A stretch of 44,371 nt of DNA from Pseudomonas sp. C2B4 (GTDB lineage Bacteria > Pseudomonadota > Gammaproteobacteria > Pseudomonadales > Pseudomonadaceae): contig NZ_JABFMU010000053.1 of assembly GCF_013359695.1 (NCBI RefSeq), forward strand, positions 1 to 44,371, written 5' to 3'. Shown piece by piece: positions 1-7,039 of this stretch. A program made the translations under genes and the position numbers. The notes beneath the pieces were generated by a model that made no database searches, was not told the origin of the DNA, and saw nothing but the letters and a program-made list of their open reading frames with translations. Each line of letters opens with the position of its first letter. Position 1 is the stretch's first letter.

Positions 1-396
1 CTCCACTCAGCCTTCCGAAGGGGCGGGCAGATCAAAAGCAGCCGAGGCGAGCTGACACTCGACCTGTTTGGTGGATGTACGCAGTCTCCTGTGGGAGCGG
101 GCTTGACCGCGAAAACGGTAAGTCAGGCAACATCTGGTTTGAATGTGCCTCCGCCTTCGCGGGCAAGCCCGCTTCCACAGGGGATCAGCGAGCAACTGCC
201 GTGCGCAATGCGGGATGTAATTCAGGCGGAGGGCATTGCAGCGGGATGAGGGGTTCCCGGCGACGGTTTAACGGAGTTTGAAAGCAGGGGTCAGGTCGGA
301 TTACACCGTCATAACCTGACGCGTTGTTTCGGGGGCAGGCAGGGTGATGAATACTTTTCATATCGGGACGCCAACGTGCCTTTCTCCAGTTCAAAG
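1..396. other. Non-coding stretch at the 3' side of the small-peptide operon
   Basis: No convincing gene is present. It holds one REP pair (88-182) and a 7-bp inverted repeat (GTCAGGT 290-296 with ACCTGAC 314-320) about 75 bp beyond the stop codon of the operon that ends at 397. The hairpin has no T-run after it on the minus strand, so I do not call it a terminator. A 69-codon open frame on the minus strand (185-394) has no ribosome site and no recognisable features. Confidence 0.5.
88..182. repeat. REP pair (REPIN), GTGGGAGCGGGCTTG family
   Basis: Two inverted arms, CCTGTGGGAGCGGGCTTG on the left and its near-complement ending CCACAGG on the right, enclose a loop of about 45 bases. The left arm carries one mismatch (GACCGCG instead of GCCCGCG). 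This is typical extragenic palindrome structure of fluorescens-group pseudomonads. Confidence 0.85.
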
Positions 397-1035
397 CTAC
401 TCCACACCCAGCAATGACAGCGCGTGTTCGTAAAACGCTACCTCCTGCGTTGCGATGCCGGGATACGTAGGCCTGAAGTCTTCGTCAAAACACCAGGCTT
501 GGGCACCGGTCGTTGGCGGCGCATGAATGATCAGGCTGAGAGAAGCAGACATGTTCCGAGGGGGCAGTTGCCGATGCACTTCGTAGTAGGGTTGCATGTG
601 CATCACTTCGCCTTGGGCGAGTTTAAGCGTTGTTTCTTCACCCAAAGGCGGGCGGATGCCGGCGCGTAATGGCGTCTGATCAAGGATTTTGCGCTTGACG
701 GTGGTGTAGCCATCGCCGCTGTAGCCCACCGCGAAAATCTCGAAATCGTGGGTGTGGTTCAAGTGGTAGATGAACGTCTCGCTTTCGTCCTGGCTGGACA
801 CCGGAGCCCAGAAACCGAGGCGAACGCTGTAGGTTTCCGAGTAATGCAGCACAAAGGCGTAGGCGTTATACAAGCTGTTTTTGGTGCTGTACCCGTCACG
901 TTGAAGGGTGTTGTAAAGGTGCTCGCTCAGCAATGTTCTATTGGTAGCGAGTTCGCGCAGGTCCGCGATAATGCGTGATTTGTCCTGGTGGAGGTCGTAC
1001 GTGTCCATGCGTTCAACAAAGGTGGCCAATTTCAT
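397..1035 (-). CDS. Uncharacterised cupin-like protein, last gene of the small-peptide operon
   Basis: I do not recognise this 212-residue soluble protein. It has no signal peptide or membrane segment. A His-rich block at residues 91-99 contains H94-x-H96-x2-E99, followed by Gly-rich turns, and later histidines sit at 146, 154 and 171. This spacing resembles the metal-binding motif of cupin (double-stranded beta-helix) proteins, so a metal-dependent oxygenase or isomerase is possible. That is inference from the pattern only. Its ATG overlaps the stop codon of the preceding gene (ATGA at 1032-1035), so translation is probably coupled. It is the fourth and last gene after two small homologous peptides and a 259-aa protein. 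A tailoring enzyme or a binding partner for the peptides would fit the context. Confidence 0.75.
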   Translation of the reverse strand: MKLATFVERMDTYDLHQDKSRIIADLRELATNRTLLSEHLYNTLQRDGYSTKNSLYNAYAFVLHYSETYSVRLGFWAPVSSQDESETFIYHLNHTHDFEIFAVGYSGDGYTTVKRKILDQTPLRAGIRPPLGEETTLKLAQGEVMHMQPYYEVHRQLPPRNMSASLSLIIHAPPTTGAQAWCFDEDFRPTYPGIATQEVAFYEHALSLLGVE

Positions 1036-1811
1036 GCCATTTCCCCCACGTGTTGATCCAGCAGGTCATTGAGTCGAGTGTTTTGCAGGTTTCTTAAAAG
1101 AGGCGCATAACCCAGTGCTGTTGCGGGATTTACCCGATGAATCATCTGGAACGCCTTCCATGCGACGGCGGGGTGAAAGTGATAAATCAGTTCTTCAGCC
1201 ACTTTGCCTGCTCCGGGGTCTTGGGCGGCCTCCAGTAACTCCAGGCTGACCAGATAGCGGGCAGCGCTGTCGTGATGGGGGAACCAGGCAGTTTTTTGCA
1301 ATGACACGCGATCGAAGACGTAAATGTCGGCGTTCTTGTCAGGAAAGTTGAGACTGCCGATAAATGCGAAGTGCCCAGTGCCATTCACATTACTGTCGAA
1401 CAGTTGCTGCGTGCCGTCGATGAGCAACGGGTTGCTGGCATCGACGATGACCCGCTCTCCGCGAGTCAGATGTTCATCTTCAAGTTCGTAAAGTTGAATG
1501 GGAAACGATCCTGCGTTGATCGCAAATAAAACACTTTTTCCGGGTATGGAATAGAGTTGTCCAGGCGTCGGTGCATGGTCAGGTACCTTGAGGCTGATGT
1601 TGCCATGTTGGTTGCAGTGTAATGTGAGTGTTCCAGTATGGGTGTTGGTCAGCTTCATGATTTCAGCATGATGAAATGAATCAGTAGTGTGCGCTGTTTG
1701 CTTGGGTAACTGATTTGCCAGGTTTTTCACTTCGATACTCATATTCAGTTTTTTAATGCTGTTGATGATTTGTGAGGGAGTCAAGTCAGGGTTAAGCAGG
1801 TTTTTTATCAT
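1032..1811 (-). CDS. Uncharacterised protein with beta-rich N-half and helical-repeat C-half
   Basis: This 259-residue protein is unrecognised. Residues 45-175 look beta-rich with many His, Gly and Asn residues. Residues 180-255 look like paired amphipathic helices in the manner of HEAT-type repeats (RYLVSLELLEAAQ, ELIYHFHPAVAWKAFQMI, LLRNLQNTRLNDLLDQ). I chose the ATG at 1811 because AAGGCGA lies upstream. A longer frame to a GTG at 1904 exists but has no ribosome site and runs through AT-rich leader sequence. The gene follows the two small peptides after 178 bp that contain a hairpin, and it overlaps the cupin-like gene by 4 bp. The base composition around its start is clearly more AT-rich than the flanking core genes. 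A role in recognising or modifying the peptides is inference. Confidence 0.7.
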   Translation of the reverse strand: MIKNLLNPDLTPSQIINSIKKLNMSIEVKNLANQLPKQTAHTTDSFHHAEIMKLTNTHTGTLTLHCNQHGNISLKVPDHAPTPGQLYSIPGKSVLFAINAGSFPIQLYELEDEHLTRGERVIVDASNPLLIDGTQQLFDSNVNGTGHFAFIGSLNFPDKNADIYVFDRVSLQKTAWFPHHDSAARYLVSLELLEAAQDPGAGKVAEELIYHFHPAVAWKAFQMIHRVNPATALGYAPLLRNLQNTRLNDLLDQHVGEMA

Positions 1812-1915
1812 GAAAAGTTCGCCTTTGCTTTTAAGGTTTTTAATAACGTGGCGGGGCGGGTATTTAAGAAGTGAAGTTATTTGGTTGTCGGGATGTGATT
1901 TCACTTATCAAGTCA

Positions 1916-1972
1916 GTTAGATGTAAGTAGACGTCAGAGGCTGAGTATTGCGGCCACTGACGTCTATCTAAC
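1916..1972 (-). promoter_or_regulatory. Intra-operon hairpin between the peptides and the downstream genes
   Basis: Arms TAGACGTCAG (1928-1937) and CTGACGTCTA (1957-1966) are perfectly complementary over 10 bp. Outer arms GTTAGAT (1916-1922) and ATCTAAC (1966-1972) extend the stem across a 5-base bulge. There is no T-run. It could stabilise the peptide mRNA or reduce read-through into the enzyme genes, giving more peptide than enzyme. Confidence 0.5.
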
Positions 1973-1989
1973 AGATGGGAAGAGTGCTG

Positions 1990-2175
1990 CTAGGCAGGTT
2001 CGAGCATCTCGCTCAACTGCCAGTAGCGCTTGATTTCGTGAAGGTTGCCGACATTGAGGCGGGGTGTACTTCCCCAACAGTTCATGTCGTGGTGTTTCAC
2101 GGTCGACGCAAAAATGATGTTTTTTTCTGCGTGAAAGAGTGGTGTTTTGGACCAGTTCTTGTCTGTCTTTTGCAT
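1990..2175 (-). CDS. Small peptide 2, homologue of the preceding 57-aa peptide
   Basis: This 61-aa protein starts at ATG 2175, with GAGG five bases upstream; a GTG at 2178 is in frame. It aligns without gaps to the 57-aa product of 2225-2398. Shared positions are NW-x2-T-x-L-x2-A early, a single Cys followed by x-G, then R-x-N-[IV]-GN-[IL]-HEIK-[KR]-x-W near the C-terminus. It has no signal peptide and no membrane segment, and it is basic in the second half. Two tandem small paralogues ahead of larger uncharacterised genes is the layout of peptide precursor clusters, but no family is recognised. It could also be a small regulatory or immunity protein. Conservation of both ends argues that it is really translated. 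Confidence 0.75.
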   Translation of the reverse strand: MQKTDKNWSKTPLFHAEKNIIFASTVKHHDMNCWGSTPRLNVGNLHEIKRYWQLSEMLEPA

Positions 2176-2224
2176 CACGGCCTCATTCTGTCTGATTTAC
2201 AGATCCGTTGATCGCTATAAGGCA

Positions 2225-2398
2225 TTAGTTCTTGGTGGGTATATTCCAGGATTTTTTGATTTCGTGGATGTTTCCTATGTTGTAGCGAAGATCCACGCCG
2301 TTGCAGGAGGTTTCAATATTGGATTTTGTCGGTGTGGTGATGACTTTTACTTGAGCGCGTAATAGATCAGTGTTTTGCCAGTTGTAGGTGGTTTTCAT
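2225..2398 (-). CDS. Small peptide 1, first gene of the accessory operon
   Basis: A 57-aa open frame starts at ATG 2398, preceded by AAGGAAG with a spacing of about 5 bases, a good ribosome site. It ends with TAA at 2225. The sequence contains NWQNTDLLRAQ near the start, one Cys (residue 32), and LRYNIGNIHEIKKSW near the end. The last segment corresponds to PRLNVGNLHEIKRYW in the next gene. The two proteins align over about 50 positions without a gap, so they arose by tandem duplication and both have been kept. It lacks a secretion signal. Three palindromes (2479-2548) lie upstream. Function is unknown; a modified-peptide precursor is one hypothesis. Confidence 0.75.
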   Translation of the reverse strand: MKTTYNWQNTDLLRAQVKVITTPTKSNIETSCNGVDLRYNIGNIHEIKKSWNIPTKN

Positions 2399-2693
2399 AA
2401 GTACTTCCTTGTTTGTGGGTGGGCGTGTATCGCCCGGTATGTAAGTTTGGGTAATGCATGGGTGTTGTTTGTTTTAGGGTTAAATAATTATGTTATTTAA
2501 CGGTTTCGAGGTTAGAGGGGGCGATATTTAATATCAACTCTGGAGTTGTTATTAAGTGTTTGTGTTTGTTTTGATGTGCGTATTTGTTGGTGGGAACTAT
2601 CCATTCGGCACAGGATTCCTTGCAACCCTGCCGGTGACATTGCGTCTACCGGCCGAATCACAAGTAACTTCAGGAGCCGAAATCAGAGAATAC
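2399..2693 (-). promoter_or_regulatory. AT-rich promoter region with stacked palindromes upstream of the peptide operon
   Basis: Within 70 bp there are three separate inverted repeats. GTTAAATAA/TTATTTAAC (2479-2501) has perfect 9-bp arms and a 5-base spacer. GATAT/ATATC (2523-2535) has a 3-base spacer. CAACTC/GAGTTG (2535-2548) has a 2-base spacer. The first is 80 bp upstream of the ATG of peptide 1 and overlaps plausible -10 sequence. They look like operator sites, and no regulator gene is adjacent. The region is far more AT-rich than the core genes around it. No gene is seen here. Confidence 0.5.
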
Positions 2694-3563
2694 TCATTCC
2701 TTGACGCTCATGAACTCCTCCGCCCAACGGATGTATGCCTCCGGCTGGGTGTAGGTATGGGTCAGTTCGGTGGCGTTCAGGTCCGAAGCCTGGGTGAAGA
2801 TCTGCCGTTGTTCGCGCAGGCTGTCGTAGGTCGCCTTGATCGCGGCGAAGTAGGCGCCGTGGCCGTCGATCACGATGCGCACGCCCAGTTCGGCCAGGCG
2901 TTTGTCATCGCGCAGCAACGGGTTGCCGTAGGTCACCAGCATCAGCGGCACGCTCAGGTGCTCGGCGATCTGTTCCAGATGATCGAAATCCTTCACCCCC
3001 ACCATGCAGATGCCGTCCGCGCCGGCGGCCTGGTACTGCTTGGTGCGGCTGATGATTTCCTGGACCGGCAGAATGCCCGCGTGGGTGCGGGCGATGATGG
3101 CCATTTCCGAATCGCATCGGGCTTCCAGTGCCGCGCGAATCTTGCCGACGCCTTCGGCAACGGTGATCAGGTCGGTGGATTTGCGGCCGAATTGCGCCGG
3201 CAGCAAGGTGTCTTCGATCGTCAGGGCTGCGACGCCGGCCCGTTCGAGTTCGACGATGGTGCGCATGACATTGAGCGCGTTGCCGTAGCCATGGTCGGCG
3301 TCCGCAATTACCGGCAATTGGGCGACACGGCCGATACGGGTGGCCTGTTCGGCGAACTCACTGAGGGTGATCAAGGCAAAATCAGGGGCGGCCAGTACCT
3401 GCAACGAGGCAACCGAGCCGCCGAGAATGCCTACTTCGAACCCCAGATCGGCGGCGATGCGGGCCGACATCGGGTCGAAGACCGATGCGGTGTGGTAGCA
3501 GGTGTTGGAAGCGAACAATTGACGAAAATTGCGGCGCAAATCTTGATGAGACAGCCTGGACAT
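2694..3563 (-). CDS. Oxaloacetate decarboxylase (isocitrate lyase/PEP mutase superfamily, PA4872 type)
   Basis: This 289-residue cytoplasmic enzyme is predicted to decarboxylate oxaloacetate to pyruvate. It matches from memory the characterised P. aeruginosa PA4872 protein over its whole length: YHTASVFDPMSARIAADLGF near residue 22, GGSVASLQVLAAPDFALIT, the metal-binding DADHGYGN block, and TIEDTLLPAQFGRKS. The family uses Mg2+ bound by the Asp/Glu of these blocks. PA4872 differs from PEP mutase and methylisocitrate lyase by lacking their gating Cys loop. Here QFGRKSTDLI takes that position. It is transcribed alone; the next gene upstream is over 200 bp away. High confidence for the subfamily. 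Confidence 0.93.
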   Translation of the reverse strand: MSRLSHQDLRRNFRQLFASNTCYHTASVFDPMSARIAADLGFEVGILGGSVASLQVLAAPDFALITLSEFAEQATRIGRVAQLPVIADADHGYGNALNVMRTIVELERAGVAALTIEDTLLPAQFGRKSTDLITVAEGVGKIRAALEARCDSEMAIIARTHAGILPVQEIISRTKQYQAAGADGICMVGVKDFDHLEQIAEHLSVPLMLVTYGNPLLRDDKRLAELGVRIVIDGHGAYFAAIKATYDSLREQRQIFTQASDLNATELTHTYTQPEAYIRWAEEFMSVKE

Positions 3564-3767
3564 ATGAGTTCCACCAATGGAAATGGAAGGGCTTGAGCAA
3601 AAGTGTCAACGCCGAAAGTGTTAGAGGCTATCACGGGCGAAGGTAGGGAATGATGACGAATTTACCGTGATTACTGCCTTTTGTTCCGCTGACGGCGGAT
3701 CGTTCCTGCGGTTGGCGCCTGACAATTCGTCGGTGCAAAGCCCGGCGACAAAGAAGGGGACCGGTGA

Positions 3768-4802
3768 TTACGCCGCCACCGACTGCTGCTGTTGATGGCG
3801 CAATTCAATGCAACGGACGGAATCGCCCGGTTGCAGTTGCAGGCGTTTGGCGATGAGACGGTCGACGATCAGGCAATCGCCAACCCGCCGTGCCGGGGCG
3901 GTGGTGATGCGGCAGTTTTCCAGGCGACGGTTGTGGATCAGCCACATCGGCGCGTGTTCGTCCGGAGTGCCGATGGACAGCGCCAGCAATTGACTGTCGC
4001 GCACGGTGCGGATGTTCGACACCGGGGCTTCGATGACCGGGCCGGCGTCGAAGATGTCGATGTAACCCTGGTGGGCAAAACCCTCGCTGGTGAGGATTTT
4101 CAGCGCCGGTTCGCTATTGGTATGCGGCTTGCCGATCACGGCTTGGGCTTGTTCAGTGAGCAAGCAGGTGTAAAGCGGCTGGCGTGGCATCAGTTCGGCG
4201 ATGAACGACTTGTGACCCAGCCACGACAAGTGATCGGCATGGCTGAAATCCATTTTGAAAAAGTGTCGGCCCACGCTGTCCCAGAAGGGTGAGCAGCCAT
4301 GCTCGTCGGCACTGCCGCGCAGTTCGGCAATGAGCTTGTCGCCGAACAGATGCGGAAACTCCGCTACAAACAACAGGCGCCCCAGGGACAGTAAGCGACC
4401 GTGACCGCCCAAGCGCTGATCGGGGCGCAGAAACAGCGAGCAGAGTTCCGATTGACCGGTCATTTCATTGTTCAGGAACAAGGTCGGGATGTGCCGCCGA
4501 ATGCCCAGATCCTCCGATGAGTTGACTGTCAGCCCGACCCGGTAGTTGTACCAGGGTTCGCGCAGGCCGACGGCCCCGGTCAGGGCGCTGACGCCGATCA
4601 CTTGCTGATCATCGTCTTCGAGCACGAACAGGTAGTCGGCATCGGCACGTTCTACCTGTTCGGCAAACGTCCTTTTCGCCCAGCGCAGACGATGGGTCAG
4701 CCGTTCTTCATTGGCCGGCAGGTTGGTCAATCCACGGCCCGCCTGCCGGACCAGGGCGAGCAAGGCGGGCAGGTCGGTGACCTGAACCGGACGGACAATC
4801 AT
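3768..4802 (-). CDS. Arginine N-succinyltransferase, beta-subunit-like (AruG paralogue)
   Basis: This 344-residue AstA-family enzyme would transfer succinyl from succinyl-CoA to arginine or ornithine in the arginine succinyltransferase pathway. Features include the N-terminal MIVRPVQVTDLPALLAL, LEDDDQQVIGVSAL (acetyltransferase-like fold), CSLFLRPDQRLGGHGRLLS, and GCSPFWDSVGRHFF. The start at 4802 is chosen for AAGGAG seven bases upstream; a longer frame to 4874 lacks a ribosome site. It lies 61 bp after the alpha-like gene, the order seen in aruFG. The rest of the aru operon (aruC, D, B, E) is not here, so this is probably a second copy of the pair. Substrate is therefore uncertain. Confidence 0.85.
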   Translation of the reverse strand: MIVRPVQVTDLPALLALVRQAGRGLTNLPANEERLTHRLRWAKRTFAEQVERADADYLFVLEDDDQQVIGVSALTGAVGLREPWYNYRVGLTVNSSEDLGIRRHIPTLFLNNEMTGQSELCSLFLRPDQRLGGHGRLLSLGRLLFVAEFPHLFGDKLIAELRGSADEHGCSPFWDSVGRHFFKMDFSHADHLSWLGHKSFIAELMPRQPLYTCLLTEQAQAVIGKPHTNSEPALKILTSEGFAHQGYIDIFDAGPVIEAPVSNIRTVRDSQLLALSIGTPDEHAPMWLIHNRRLENCRITTAPARRVGDCLIVDRLIAKRLQLQPGDSVRCIELRHQQQQSVAA

Positions 4803-4863
4803 GCTGCAGCTCCTTTTTCGCGCCAGTTCGGGCGTTGTCGTTCGGCATCGCGTCGGTTGATGC

Positions 4864-5880
4864 TCACAAGGCAATCAACCGGATCGGGCTGCCTTCGCTC
4901 ACCTTCAGCGCCGCGCACATGCGGGCGTCCAGGGTCGCCGGTTGCCCGGCGACGTAGTCCAGGTCTGCGACGATGGCGCGATAATTTTCCAGCGAATCAT
5001 TACTCACCAGATAGCGGCCGCGGGCGTCGATGGAGGAACCAGGACTGGCCAGGGTGCTATGGCTGCGGGCAATTGAACGGATATTGCCGGTGCGTGCAAA
5101 CAGGGTCGGGCCGCCATCGAACAGGTCGACATAGCTGTTTGTTTCGAACCCCTCGCGCTCAAGGATATCGAAGGCCTCCTGGCCATCGGGGTGGATGCGG
5201 CCGATACAGTCCTGTGCGGCCTGGGGCAGCATCGGCACGTAGATCGGGTATTGCGGCATCAATTCGGCGAGAAAGGTCCGGCTTTCCAGGCCGCACAGCC
5301 GTTCAGCCTCGACATAGGGCAGGTCGAAGAAGTGTTTGCCCACCGCATCCCAGAACGGCGAGTGGCCCTCATCGCTGCTGTAGCCGACGATCTCGGTGAT
5401 CACCGCATCGGAAAACCGTCGGGCATGGGCCGCAATGAACAGCAGCCGTGCCCGTGACAATAATTCCGAGAATACGGTGCGCTCCAGCGTGGCATCGATG
5501 TGGAATCCCCGCAGCAGGGTGTGGCTACTGAGGTCCTGGCACACCGACAGCGCCGGCACGTCGTGCTCGATGTTCAGCTCTCGCGAAGCACTGTTGAAAT
5601 GGCGGTTGCGCAGGCTGTAGAACGGTTCGCTGAAGCCGGCGGTGGCAAGGATTTCCGAGCACCCCACCAGGCATTGGGTCGCCAGGTCTTCCAGCACGAA
5701 GAAGTAGTTCTCCGGGCCGGGGCTTTGCACGTGTTGCTCGAACGAGGTGCAGGAATCGAGAACTTTATCGCGCAGGCGTTCGCTGTCGTCCGGCAAGGAC
5801 GTGACGCCCACCATGCTTTGGCGGGCGAGCCGCTGCAACTGGGGCAGGTCGGTTAACTGCACTGGACGCAAGACCAGCAT
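4864..5880 (-). CDS. Arginine N-succinyltransferase, alpha-subunit-like (AruF paralogue)
   Basis: This 338-residue partner of the downstream beta-like gene begins MLVLRPVQLTDLPQLQRLAR and contains GVTSLPDDSERL, SYSDEGHSPFWDAVGKHFFD-like sequence, SRTFLAELMPQYPIYVP and DLFDGGPTL. All of these are landmarks of AruF. The start at 5880 has AGGAG about eight bases upstream. In the canonical pathway the AruF-AruG heteromer makes N2-succinylarginine. Because the remaining aru genes are missing here, this is most likely a paralogue serving another amino acid or another condition. A long non-coding region with no recognised operator precedes it. Confidence 0.85.
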   Translation of the reverse strand: MLVLRPVQLTDLPQLQRLARQSMVGVTSLPDDSERLRDKVLDSCTSFEQHVQSPGPENYFFVLEDLATQCLVGCSEILATAGFSEPFYSLRNRHFNSASRELNIEHDVPALSVCQDLSSHTLLRGFHIDATLERTVFSELLSRARLLFIAAHARRFSDAVITEIVGYSSDEGHSPFWDAVGKHFFDLPYVEAERLCGLESRTFLAELMPQYPIYVPMLPQAAQDCIGRIHPDGQEAFDILEREGFETNSYVDLFDGGPTLFARTGNIRSIARSHSTLASPGSSIDARGRYLVSNDSLENYRAIVADLDYVAGQPATLDARMCAALKVSEGSPIRLIAL

Positions 5881-6466
5881 GGGATGCACTCCTGTATCAA
5901 GGATCCGGTGACTGGCACCTGACCTGACTATCACTGTCGGTTTCCACGCGTTGTCGCGGCGGCGGCCTTGTCAGGCGCCACTCTTTTTTTCAGTTGTTTT
6001 CGTTACATGGCCACACGTGATACCCCGCCCGGGTCGTGTAATGGGCACAGGGTTTTCGAGGTGCGCATGGCTTTGCGTTCGGACGGTGCAAGGTCCAGGT
6101 CAGGATCGTCGGTCGGGTCACTGAATGAGGCATCCGGGCTCCTGCTGGATGGGGGGTGTCGATAGTCCGTTGAAACCAGTATTTATTTAACGCGTATTAC
6201 ATGTCTAGTTAATTTTCGCGCCGTTCCGGGCGCCCGCTCAGCGGGATGAATACCCTTGCGTCGAAGGCTACGCCGATGTCGATCGGCCTTGTAGGGCATG
6301 GCCCATAGAGATGTCGGAAATGGCTTCTGTTGCGCGATGAAAGGCCTGAACCGGTCAACAACATTCGCTCACGCGAAACGCCCGCCATCAGTCGAGTTAC
6401 GGCACAATTGAGCCAAATTCGACGGCCAGACGCCGTTTTTCCCGTCTATCAACAGAGAGAAATTTC
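5881..6466. other. Long intergenic region between divergent aruF-like and cob genes
   Basis: These 586 bp hold no supported gene. An AT-rich patch at about 6178-6215 could contain a promoter. CGGGCGCCCG (6227-6236) is a perfect palindrome. A short stem ACGGC (6422-6426)/GCCGT (6432-6436) followed by five T ends 26 bases before the GTG of the phosphatase gene and could act as an attenuator. I looked for cobalamin riboswitch boxes ahead of cobF and could not find a convincing match. Confidence 0.45.
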
Positions 6467-7039
6467 GTGCAGGCGACCCGTTTGACCCTGATCTGCCACG
6501 CTCGAACCGTCGCACAGAAATTGGCGCGTTTTCCTACGAATGAGCCCTTGGAGATGGATTGGCAATCGGCGAGGGGCTCGCGCAGTACTCTATTCAAGGG
6601 TTCACCCAGGCTGATGTGCGCTCCGGAACTGCGGACCCGGCAAACCGCTGAACTCTTTGGCGACACTGTGGAAATTGTTCCGGCACTCAGGGATTGCGAT
6701 TTCGGTCGCTGGAACGGGGCACGCATCAACGACCTGCAAAAAACCGAACCCGAACGGCTCGACACCTGGCTCGCCGATCCGGGTTCGGCTCCCCACGGTG
6801 GCGAATCAGTGACGCAAGTCGTTGAACGAGTGGCCGCGTGGCTGGCGACGCTGGAAGCGACACCCGGGCATGTCGTTGCTGTGACCCATCCCTTTATCAT
6901 CCGGGCCGCGCTGACGAGCGTGTTGCGCGCTTCTGCCTTCAACCTGATTGATGTCGAGCCGTTGTCGGCCATCGAACTGAGGTTCAATGGTTGCTGGCGG
7001 CTGCGCTTGTCGGGCATTGAGCCCGAAGGAACGCTGTGA
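6467..7039 (+). CDS. Histidine-phosphatase-like protein coupled to cobF
   Basis: This 190-residue member of the histidine phosphatase superfamily starts at GTG 6467. The catalytic RHG motif reads LICHART at residues 8-14, so the nucleophile His is kept but the preceding Arg is Cys and the Gly is Ala. Other landmarks remain: CDFGRWNG, PHGGESV (acid/base region) and AVTHPFIIRAAL with the second catalytic His. Its stop overlaps the start of cobF (TGATG), so the two are co-translated. It may be a CobC-like phosphatase in corrinoid synthesis, or a protein with weakened activity. The context supports a cobalamin role; the substrate is inference. Confidence 0.85.
   Translation: MQATRLTLICHARTVAQKLARFPTNEPLEMDWQSARGSRSTLFKGSPRLMCAPELRTRQTAELFGDTVEIVPALRDCDFGRWNGARINDLQKTEPERLDTWLADPGSAPHGGESVTQVVERVAAWLATLEATPGHVVAVTHPFIIRAALTSVLRASAFNLIDVEPLSAIELRFNGCWRLRLSGIEPEGTL

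Noticed and set aside
88..182. CRISPR array
   Set aside because: The repeated units in the window are inverted pairs dispersed between genes, not direct repeats with regular spacers.
185..394. 69-codon frame downstream of the small-peptide operon
   Set aside because: No ribosome site, no similarity to the two peptides and no recognisable feature.
2556..3596. 346-codon open frame antisense to the oxaloacetate decarboxylase gene
   Set aside because: Its composition (runs of Gly, Ala, Val, His, Gln) is what the complement of a high-GC gene gives, and the opposite strand encodes a well-conserved enzyme.
6000..6466. Cobalamin riboswitch ahead of the cobF operon
   Set aside because: I looked for the conserved B12 box and its partner elements and found no acceptable match; only a small stem with a T-run is visible.
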